A DNA stretch of 32,699 nucleotides from Coriobacteriia bacterium (GTDB taxonomy: Bacteria > Actinomycetota > Coriobacteriia > Anaerosomatales > SLCP01), in NCBI GenBank assembly GCA_019429145.1, contig JAHYJI010000014.1, positions 1 through 32,699 on the forward strand. Reading direction: 5' to 3'. A program made the position numbers and the translations under genes. The notes under the pieces are model-generated. The model saw nothing but the letters and a program-made list of their open reading frames with translations. It ran no database searches and was not told the DNA's origin. Each line of letters starts with the position of its first letter. Positions within the stretch are counted from its first letter, which is position 1. Positions 1 through 6,616 of this stretch are shown one piece after another.

Positions 1-553
1 CGTGCTTCTCGAGCCGGCGGTGCTCGGACTTGGGCATCGGGTCGATCTGGTGGTAGCGCTCGGACATCGCTACCACACCCAGAGGCACCGAGGCGATCAT
101 GGTCACCTGTCCGTCGGTGGCTCGGACGATCTCCATCGAACCACCCCCGAGGTCGATGACCGCGCAACGCCCCGGAACACCGACGCTCTCCGCGGCACTC
201 AGGAAGGCGAGCCGACCCTCCTCCTCGGCAGAGATGACCTCGATCCGGAGTCCCACCTCCGCCCGAACGCGGTCGACGAATTCCCGGGCATTGGCCGCCT
301 CTCTGACCGCAGCCGTGGCAACCGCGCGCACGTGGGACACACCGTGCTGCTCGGCGATGCTCATCATGCGGCGCAGCACGGCGACCGCATCGGTGATGGC
401 ATCGTCGGACAGCCGTCCGGTCGCGCCCATCCCGCGGCCGATGCGCGTGTAGGCCTTCTCGTCGTCGAGCGTCCGGCGCACCCCGCCCACCGGTGCCTCG
501 ACAACGCGCATGCGGATCGAGTTCGTGCCGATGTCGATCGCCGCGATCCTCAT
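1..553 (-). CDS. ppx: Ppx/GppA-family exopolyphosphatase/guanosine pentaphosphatase, 3' end outside window
   Basis: The first 184 residues are visible; the gene runs off the left edge without a stop. The N-terminus MRIAAIDIGTNSIRM is the phosphate-1 loop of the ASKHA fold. Further on are TAAVREAANA, ISAEEEGRLAF and the second nucleotide/phosphate loop VIDLGGGSMEI, all typical of Ppx/GppA enzymes, which hydrolyse the terminal phosphate of polyphosphate or pppGpp. The ATG at 553 overlaps the stop of the upstream CYTH gene (ATGA), so the two are translationally coupled. With CYTH and CHAD genes upstream, polyphosphate is the likelier substrate than pppGpp; that part is inference. The C-terminal portion, which would help separate Ppx from GppA, is missing here. 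Confidence 0.9.
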   Translation of the reverse strand, partial: MRIAAIDIGTNSIRMRVVEAPVGGVRRTLDDEKAYTRIGRGMGATGRLSDDAITDAVAVLRRMMSIAEQHGVSHVRAVATAAVREAANAREFVDRVRAEVGLRIEVISAEEEGRLAFLSAAESVGVPGRCAVIDLGGGSMEIVRATDGQVTMIASVPLGVVAMSERYHQIDPMPKSEHRRLEKH

Positions 554-1026
554 GCTCTCGCGCCCGGCGTCTCACCCGGCTGGCCGTGCACGGCCAGCGA
601 GGCGTTCTTGTACGAAGCGTCCTCGGTGACCTCGGGCCCGAACCACTCCGGTGGAACGAACGCGCGTGCCGCTGACACCGACGGGAACTCGACCTCGACC
701 GTGACGAGCCCGTCGAGGTCTCCCTCGAAGACATCGAGTGCAGCGTCCATGCCGCCAAGAGTGAACTCATGCCGTGTCTTCTCGACACGCCTGCCGAGTG
801 TCGCAGGCCAGAGTTCGTCGAACTGCTCGCGGGAGAGCGGGATCTCGTGCTCCTCACGCGAGAGCGAGCCCCGGGATTTCACGGTGAGCGAGTACACGCC
901 GTCCGCGTCGCGGACGCGCACCTCTCCGTCATCGCCGATGAGGAGATAGCCCTGCCTGAGGGCAGCGCTGGTGAAGACTATGGCCGGTGGACGTTGCTCC
1001 ACCAGGAACTTCCGTTCGATCTCCAC
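550..1026 (-). CDS. CYTH-domain protein (triphosphate tunnel metalloenzyme)
   Basis: This 158-residue protein begins with GTG and then EIERKFLV, the hallmark ExExK strand of the CYTH/triphosphate tunnel family. Later come the basic and acidic tunnel strands RVRDADG, SLTVKSRGS, EHEIPLS, KTRHEF and VEVEFPS. Members bind triphosphates and often hydrolyse inorganic triphosphate or thiamine triphosphate with a divalent metal; the exact substrate cannot be read here. GTG at 1026 is chosen because it gives the family N-terminus and has GGAGGAGC just upstream. It lies 42 bases after the CHAD gene and overlaps the Ppx start by 4 bases, so the three form one operon. In many proteins CYTH and CHAD are fused; here they are separate adjacent genes. 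Confidence 0.9.
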   Translation of the reverse strand: MEIERKFLVEQRPPAIVFTSAALRQGYLLIGDDGEVRVRDADGVYSLTVKSRGSLSREEHEIPLSREQFDELWPATLGRRVEKTRHEFTLGGMDAALDVFEGDLDGLVTVEVEFPSVSAARAFVPPEWFGPEVTEDASYKNASLAVHGQPGETPGARA

Positions 1027-1068
1027 GTCGCTCCTCCGGCAGTGCGTTGCTGTGGGCCTCCATACGTA

Positions 1069-2139
1069 TCATTCCCGCTCCGGGCGGGGCCGGTGGCCTC
1101 TCGTCTCCCGCGCGTCGGGCGCGACGGGATCGCCGGACGTCTCCTCGACGTACCCGACCACGAACCTCACGTCCGCGACCTCGGGAGGCTGCACGGAGTG
1201 CGTCTCCCCCTGGGTCTGCGACAGCGGCAGCAGCAGCGCGGCGAGAAGCCGCTCGGGGTCGTGCTCGGCAGCCAGCTTCGCGAAGTCGGTGAACGTCTCG
1301 TGTGCATGCGCCTCCAGGAGACTCGCCACGTGCGAGATGCCCTCTGCCGAGACACCCGCTCGCACGGCTGCTTCGGTCCGCTCCGGCAATCGGACCATAT
1401 CGAGGAAGACGTGGAGGTCATGGAGGTCTCCCAGCGTGTCCTGAAACGCGGTGAGTACCGCGTGCACGTCGTCGAACGCGTCCCCGTAGCACGGCGCGAA
1501 CGCCTCGACGGCATAGCGGAGCCGCTTGTAATCGATGCGCAGCGCGTGCTGGGAGGCGATGTTGTCCTCATCGAGGGCCGGCGGCTGCGCTTCGAAGACG
1601 GTGGCGGCACGGACCGCTACCTCAGCGTGTGCGAACTCGGCGAGCGTGCGGTCGGCTACTGCCGAGTCAGAGGGACTGTCGACAAGGGCTTTGAACGAGC
1701 GTCTGCTTTCTTCCAGATCGAGCTTACCGAGTACGGCGTTGAGCACTCCGAGCTCGTGCTCGCGCTGCCCCATCCGATAGCCCACCGCGAACGCGACGTA
1801 CCGGCGTCCCGCCTCGCCAAGCTGCGTGCCCAAGCGCGAGAAGGCGTCGATGAAGACGTCGGAATCGCGCACGGGACCCAGCGCGCGCGTGATCGCACGA
1901 ACGTTGCGGTACCACGCCCGGAACTCCTTCCGGGGATAGAGAGGCTCCAACAGACGCATGGCCTCACGGAGGCGGCGCGACGCAACGCGCATATCGTGGA
2001 CGGCATCCATGTCGGCCCCGCCGCGGGCCGCCGCCTCGAGGTCGAACAGCGGCTTGGCCTTCGAGCGCAGAAGCGCAGGCGCCGCCTCGGCAAGCGGCGT
2101 GTGCGCGTCGACCCCCTTCACGACGAAGCGCTTATCCAT
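1069..2139 (-). CDS. CHAD-domain protein, probable polyphosphate-binding
   Basis: This 356-residue helical protein contains the conserved histidine and basic patches of the CHAD domain: VHDMRVASRRLREAMRLL near residues 47-64, then LRIDYKRLRYAVE and FQDTLGDLHDL in the second half. CHAD domains are known to bind inorganic polyphosphate through these basic surfaces. No membrane segment or signal peptide is visible, so it should be cytosolic or granule-associated. The ATG at 2139 has GGAGG nine bases upstream. It is the first gene of the CHAD-CYTH-Ppx set. The 164 bases between it and the phosphonate operon (2140-2303) hold no terminator or promoter that I can defend. The C-terminal 40 residues are rich in charged residues and proline and are probably disordered. 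Confidence 0.88.
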   Translation of the reverse strand: MDKRFVVKGVDAHTPLAEAAPALLRSKAKPLFDLEAAARGGADMDAVHDMRVASRRLREAMRLLEPLYPRKEFRAWYRNVRAITRALGPVRDSDVFIDAFSRLGTQLGEAGRRYVAFAVGYRMGQREHELGVLNAVLGKLDLEESRRSFKALVDSPSDSAVADRTLAEFAHAEVAVRAATVFEAQPPALDEDNIASQHALRIDYKRLRYAVEAFAPCYGDAFDDVHAVLTAFQDTLGDLHDLHVFLDMVRLPERTEAAVRAGVSAEGISHVASLLEAHAHETFTDFAKLAAEHDPERLLAALLLPLSQTQGETHSVQPPEVADVRFVVGYVEETSGDPVAPDARETRGHRPRPERE

Positions 2140-2303
2140 GCGGTGCCGCCTCCGATACCCGTCCCGTTGGCGTCATTCCGGCCGCGTCATCCAGCGGTCC
2201 CGCAGCCCCTTCTCAGAACTCTACCCGAAGCGACGCGCCCACAGGCGTGAGGGGAGGCCGGCGGTATGCCCAGAATGGAGTCAGAGGCCCCGCACAGAGA
2301 CGG

Positions 2304-3431
2304 TCAGGCGATCGAGCGCAGGATCTCCCGGACCTGGTCGGGCGAGATGTCGACCGGGTTGTTGTCCATGCGGCCCGCGGTGAACGAGAGCTCGACCAGC
2401 ACCTCGATGTCGGACTCACCGATCCCGAACGCGCCGAGCCGCAGCGGCTGGATGCCGGCGGCAACGGCGTCGACCCACGCCGCAAGCCCTCCGTCCGGCT
2501 CGAAGACCGCGAGCAGCTCGCCGATCCCCGGCACCGCCGCGAGGTTGAGTGCCGCGACCGGCGCGAGCGTCATCGACGCCGCGAAGCCGTGCTCAACGCC
2601 GAAGCGCATCGTCATCGGATACGAGATCGAGTGGCAGGCCGTCGTGCGCGTGTTCGAGAACGCCACCCCGGCCAGGATCGAACCGAGGCACAGCCCGTCG
2701 CGCGCGGTGCGGTCCTGCGGATCGGCGAGTGCGGGGCCCAGGTGCGCGTGGATCTCGCGGACCGCCGAGAGCGCGAGGTTCTGCACGAGCGGCGTCGTCG
2801 AGCGCGCCCAGAAGGACTCCATGGCGTGCGAGAGCGCGTCGAGCGCGGTCGCGAGGATGAGACGCGAGGGCATGGTGAGCGTCGCCTCCATGCACACGAG
2901 TGCGCGCTTCGGGTAGAGGCGCTCGTCGTCGATCGAGTACTTGGCGCCGCCATCAGCATCCCAGATGGTCGCCCACTTGGTGACCTCCGAGCCGGTGCCG
3001 GCGGTGGTCGGGACCGCGACGATCTCGATCGGCTGCATCCGCGCCGCGTACGACCTCGTGGTGACGGCCTCGGTGATCTGCGGCACCGAGACCTCTGCGG
3101 CCTCGTCGAACAGCGCGCTGATCGCCTTGCCCATGTCGATAGCGCTGCCGCCTCCCACGCACACGATGCGCTCCGGGCGCTCGCCTCCGATGCGGTGCAG
3201 GGCCGAGGCGACGTGGGCCTGCGTCGGGTTGGCGTAGTCGCCGTCGAGCCAGACGAGCTTCGCTGCGTGGCCGAGCGCGGCGACCGCGTCGCCCAGCCCG
3301 AGCCGCTCGACCGTGCCCCGCGTGGCCACCAGCACCACCCGCTCGCCGGAAGCGGCCGCGGCGAGCTCCTCCCTGAGTCCGTCCAGGGAGCAGAACTCGA
3401 TCGAAACGGGGCAGAGCGGGTCGCGAGCCAT
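2304..3431 (-). CDS. Iron-type alcohol dehydrogenase, probable phosphonoacetaldehyde reductase
   Basis: This 375-residue protein belongs to the iron-containing (group III) alcohol dehydrogenase family. The nucleotide loop is GGGSAIDMGK, followed by PTTAGTGSE. The metal region is LDALSHAMESFWA, followed by the histidines of CHSISYPMT and FGVEHG. Its start (ATG 3431) overlaps the stop of the PEP mutase gene by one base, and it closes an operon with PEP mutase and phosphonopyruvate decarboxylase. The natural substrate is therefore phosphonoacetaldehyde, reduced to 2-hydroxyethylphosphonate, as in the PhpC/FomC-type reductases. The family assignment is firm; the substrate is inferred from context. 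No aminotransferase gene is present that would instead give 2-aminoethylphosphonate. Confidence 0.88.
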   Translation of the reverse strand: MARDPLCPVSIEFCSLDGLREELAAAASGERVVLVATRGTVERLGLGDAVAALGHAAKLVWLDGDYANPTQAHVASALHRIGGERPERIVCVGGGSAIDMGKAISALFDEAAEVSVPQITEAVTTRSYAARMQPIEIVAVPTTAGTGSEVTKWATIWDADGGAKYSIDDERLYPKRALVCMEATLTMPSRLILATALDALSHAMESFWARSTTPLVQNLALSAVREIHAHLGPALADPQDRTARDGLCLGSILAGVAFSNTRTTACHSISYPMTMRFGVEHGFAASMTLAPVAALNLAAVPGIGELLAVFEPDGGLAAWVDAVAAGIQPLRLGAFGIGESDIEVLVELSFTAGRMDNNPVDISPDQVREILRSIA

Positions 3432-4732
3432 CACTGGCTGACTTCGGGGATCAGAGTGAGGACGTCTTTGATCGGCATGCACAGCTCCTCGTCGGCCTCC
3501 TTGCACCTGCTGTTGGTCAGGATGCTCTCGGCCGTCGCCATCATGGCGGGAAACGCGGCGCGGATCAGGTGGTTCGCGTATATGACGACGTTGACGCCCC
3601 GCTCGCCGAACTCCGCCTCGGTGACGGCGTTGAACGTCGTCGGCACCACCACGATGGGCGTGTGCGGGTCCTCGGCGCGGAACTTCTCGCAGAACTCGAA
3701 GATCTCTGAGGGGTCCTTCTTGCGCGAGTGGATCATCACGCCGTCAGCGCCGGCGTTCACGTACGCGCGGGCGCGCATCAGCGCATCGTCCATGCCCTGG
3801 TCGAGGATGAGGCTCTCGATTCGCGCGACGATCATGAAGTCGGGTGTCTTGAGCACCGCCTTGCCCGCGGCGATCTTCTCCGAGAAGGCCTCGACTGTGT
3901 CCTGGCTCTGTCCGACGTCGCCGAAGAGCGAGTTGCGCTTCATGCCGGTCTTGTCCTCGATGATGATAGCCGAGACGCCGATGCGCTCGAGCGTGGACAC
4001 GAAGAACTGGAAGTGCTCTATGGGGCCGCCGCTGTCGCCGTCGAGGATGATCGGCTTGGTGGTGACCTCCAGGATCTCGTTGATCGTGTCGAGGCGCGAT
4101 GTGGTATCGACGAGCTCGGTGTCGGGCTTGCCCTTGGCGGTCGAGTCGCACAGGCTCGAGATCCACATCGCGTCGAACTGTGCGACGTCACCGTCCTTCT
4201 CGACCTTCGCGGTCTCGGCGATCAGCCCGGTCAGCCCGTTATGGGCCTCGATGACGTTGATCAGCTGTTTGAGCGAGAGTAGCTGGCGTAGGCGCGGCCG
4301 GCGCCGATCGGGAAGCGAGAGCACGCGGCGGGCGTTCTCCTCGAGTGCTTCCGCGGATTCGTTGATGGTGTAGGGGAACTCGACCAGCTCGCCGCCGTAG
4401 GTGGCGAGCGTCTCGATCACCCGCTGTCGGATGGGCGCCTGGAAACCGGTGCGCCAGTCGTCGCCGTGCACGACGATGTCGGGCTTGAGCTCGAGCAGGA
4501 TATTCTCGTAGTCCACCGAGTCCTGGCGCACCACGCGCGCCACACCCTTGATGTTCTCGATGATCTCGCAGCGCTCCTCGAACGGCACGAGCGGGAAGCG
4601 CTTGTACTCCGAGACGGCCTCGTCGGTGAGCACGCCCACCGTGACCTCACCCAGCGTGGCTGCGCGCGCGATGATCTTGATGTGACCGTTGTGGATCACA
4701 TCCGTGCTCATGCTGAGGAAGACCTGCTTCAT
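3431..4732 (-). CDS. aepX: Cytidylyltransferase-like / phosphoenolpyruvate mutase fusion
   Basis: This 433-residue protein has two domains. Residues 1 to about 135 are a HxGH nucleotidyltransferase fold of the TagD type, with HNGH at 14-17. Residues from about 155 on are PEP mutase of the isocitrate lyase superfamily: VIEAHNGLTG, then ILDGDSGG with paired metal-site aspartates, and the diagnostic gating loop IEDKTGMKRNSL. PEP mutase forms the C-P bond of phosphonopyruvate and needs an efficient decarboxylase, which is encoded two genes upstream. Oddly, the usual ISTT/ISST nucleotide motif after PYT is replaced by INESAEAL, so the N-terminal domain may not activate CTP normally. ATG 4732 has AGGAGAGG upstream. 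The gene follows the LicC-like gene by 10 bases and overlaps the dehydrogenase by one. Confidence 0.93.
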   Translation of the reverse strand: MKQVFLSMSTDVIHNGHIKIIARAATLGEVTVGVLTDEAVSEYKRFPLVPFEERCEIIENIKGVARVVRQDSVDYENILLELKPDIVVHGDDWRTGFQAPIRQRVIETLATYGGELVEFPYTINESAEALEENARRVLSLPDRRRPRLRQLLSLKQLINVIEAHNGLTGLIAETAKVEKDGDVAQFDAMWISSLCDSTAKGKPDTELVDTTSRLDTINEILEVTTKPIILDGDSGGPIEHFQFFVSTLERIGVSAIIIEDKTGMKRNSLFGDVGQSQDTVEAFSEKIAAGKAVLKTPDFMIVARIESLILDQGMDDALMRARAYVNAGADGVMIHSRKKDPSEIFEFCEKFRAEDPHTPIVVVPTTFNAVTEAEFGERGVNVVIYANHLIRAAFPAMMATAESILTNSRCKEADEELCMPIKDVLTLIPEVSQ

Positions 4733-4742
4733 GGCGCCTCTC

Positions 4743-5474
4743 CTATCTTCGTAGCAAGACGTCCGCGTGCTCGCGCACTCTTGCGAGGTCATCGGGGGTG
4801 TCGACCTCCGTGCAGATCGCCCCGTTCACGTCGTAGGGGCGAAGGTGGAGCGTATCGGTGATCTCGTTGAGCGCGTTCTCGGCGTAGACTCCGCGGACTC
4901 CCGCATCGCAGGAGGCGACGATGGCGTCCAGCCAGAGCTCCCAGTCCTTCGCGTCCAGGCGGTACAGCGGCTGACAGGCCACCGCGTCGTCGAAGAACTC
5001 CACGCCGATCCGGACCACCCGGCCGTCGCTGATGACGGCTTTGAAGTCCTTGTCCGGAAGTGCGAGGGACGCGTCGACGACGACCGCGCTGCCGCGCACC
5101 CCGAGGATACCGCGAAGCACTGCGACGTCAAAGACGAGGTCGCCATGGAGCAGCACGACATCCTCGCCGCGCAGCGCCTGCTCGGCGAGTGCGATCGAGT
5201 AGATGTAGTTGGTGGTCGCGTACTCGGGGTTGTTCACGAAGGTGAACTGCGCTGCAGGGTAGCGCCCGCGCGCGTACTCCTCGAGCGTCTGTGCGAACGG
5301 CCCCGTTGTCACGACGATGTCAATCACGCCCACATCGAGCAGCTTGGCGACCTGCAGGTCGAAGACGGTCATGCCGCGAGCGATCTCCACCAGGCACTTG
5401 GGGCGGTCGGCGGTGAGCTCGCCCATCCGCTTGCCGATTCCCGAGTTGAGGATCAGCCCCCTGATCGTCCTCAC
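4743..5474 (-). CDS. LicC/PntC-like nucleotidyltransferase (phosphonate or phosphocholine cytidylyltransferase type)
   Basis: This 243-residue protein has a GT-A-like nucleotidyltransferase fold. It starts VRTIRGLILNSGIGKRMGEL, a variant of the GxGxRM signature loop, followed by DRPKCLVEI with the catalytic lysine. LLHGDLVFD carries a metal-site aspartate, NYIYSI is typical of LicC relatives, and the EVDTPDDL near the C-terminus is typical of NTP transferases. Members such as LicC and PntC make CDP-choline or CMP-aminoethylphosphonate. Between phosphonopyruvate decarboxylase (GTGA overlap at 5471-5474) and PEP mutase, it most likely activates the phosphonate made by this operon with CTP. If the product is hydroxyethylphosphonate, this enzyme would make CMP-HEP; that is inference. 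Confidence 0.82.
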   Translation of the reverse strand: MRTIRGLILNSGIGKRMGELTADRPKCLVEIARGMTVFDLQVAKLLDVGVIDIVVTTGPFAQTLEEYARGRYPAAQFTFVNNPEYATTNYIYSIALAEQALRGEDVVLLHGDLVFDVAVLRGILGVRGSAVVVDASLALPDKDFKAVISDGRVVRIGVEFFDDAVACQPLYRLDAKDWELWLDAIVASCDAGVRGVYAENALNEITDTLHLRPYDVNGAICTEVDTPDDLARVREHADVLLRR

Positions 5475-6616
5475 CGGCCCCGGGCCTCCGCGACGTGCAC
5501 CATGAACGCGCGCTTGTTCTCCTCAGGCGTCGTGGTCGGCCTGCCGAGGTCGGGCCGGGCGCCGATGCTCGACTTCACCTCGACGAAGACCGGACCCCGC
5601 CCAGCGAGCTTGTCGATCTCGCCGAGCACCGCCGCCAGCTCGTCCGCGTCAGCGGCCGAGAAGACGTGCGGATAACCGAACGCACGGGCCATCGCGGGAA
5701 AGTCGATGGTCGTCCCCACGGTGGGCATGCCGCCGACCGACTCGTGCGCCTCATTGTTCACGACCACGTGCACAAGGTCGGCCGGTGCGCTGGCGCCGAG
5801 AACCGCAAGCGAGCCGGTGTGCATGACGACCGCGCCGTCGCCGTCGAGCACGAGTACGCGGCGACCGGGCGCGTCAAGTGCGATGCCGAGCGCGATCATC
5901 GACGAGTGACCCATCGAGCCGACGGTGAGGAAGTCGGCGCCGTGGCCCTGTCCCCGGGCCTCCCGCGCCTCGAAGAGCTCGCGCGAGAGCTTGCCGGTGG
6001 TCGAGACGATGATGTCGTCGGGCCGGGTCGCGTCGACGATCGTGTTGACGATCTGCTCGCGGGAGAGCGGGTGCGTGTTGGCATACTCGCCTGTCAGGCC
6101 GCCTGCAAGCGCGCCCTTCTCGACGACGAAGGCCGCCGAGCGGCCCGCGGCGAACAGGGCCGCGAACCGGTCGAAGGCCGCTGCAAGCTCCTCCTCCGTG
6201 GTCTCCTTGCCAAGCACCACCGTCTCGATGCCGAGCACGTCAAGCAGGGGCAGGGTGACCTCGCCCTGGAAGACGTGCTGCGGCTCGTCGTGGACCCCGG
6301 GTTGCCCCCGCCAGCCGATGACGAAGAGCACCGGGATGCCATAGACCGCGTCGTTGAGCAGCGAACAGATCGGGTTGACCGCATTGCCGATCCCGCTGTT
6401 CTGCAGGTAGACAAGGCCGGGGCGCCCGCTGGCAAGGTAGTGGCCCGCCGCGATTCCGACGGCCGCGCCCTCGTTGGCAGCGATCACGTGGCGACCCCCC
6501 GTCCCGTGGACGGCAAGCAGATGGTCGCAGAGAGCGCTCAGCTGCGAATCGGGCACGCCGGCGTAGTGATCGATGCCGATCCGCTCGGCATTTTCGAGGA
6601 AGGTGGTGATGTTAAT
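5471..6616 (-). CDS. aepY: Phosphonopyruvate decarboxylase, apparent ATT start
   Basis: This is a thiamine diphosphate enzyme, 381 residues if started at ATT 6616. GVPDSQLSALCD and ANEGAAVGIAAGHYLASG form the N-terminal PYR domain, with the ThDP-activating glutamate in ANEGA. VLDGDGAVVMHTG through VNNEAHESVGG is the GDG...NN cofactor motif. It decarboxylates phosphonopyruvate to phosphonoacetaldehyde and so pulls the unfavourable PEP mutase reaction forward. No ATG, GTG or TTG lies at the expected N-terminus. The reading frame is open up to an ATG at 6703, which would add 29 residues read out of frame from the transferase gene and lacks a ribosome-binding site. The ATT has GAGG eight bases upstream and overlaps the upstream TAA by one base, so ATT is preferred. 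Confidence 0.9.
   Translation of the reverse strand: MNITTFLENAERIGIDHYAGVPDSQLSALCDHLLAVHGTGGRHVIAANEGAAVGIAAGHYLASGRPGLVYLQNSGIGNAVNPICSLLNDAVYGIPVLFVIGWRGQPGVHDEPQHVFQGEVTLPLLDVLGIETVVLGKETTEEELAAAFDRFAALFAAGRSAAFVVEKGALAGGLTGEYANTHPLSREQIVNTIVDATRPDDIIVSTTGKLSRELFEAREARGQGHGADFLTVGSMGHSSMIALGIALDAPGRRVLVLDGDGAVVMHTGSLAVLGASAPADLVHVVVNNEAHESVGGMPTVGTTIDFPAMARAFGYPHVFSAADADELAAVLGEIDKLAGRGPVFVEVKSSIGARPDLGRPTTTPEENKRAFMVHVAEARGR

Noticed and set aside
2140-2303. Terminator or promoter between the phosphonate operon and the CHAD gene
   Set aside because: Only weak GC hairpins without a T-run and no credible -35/-10 pair.
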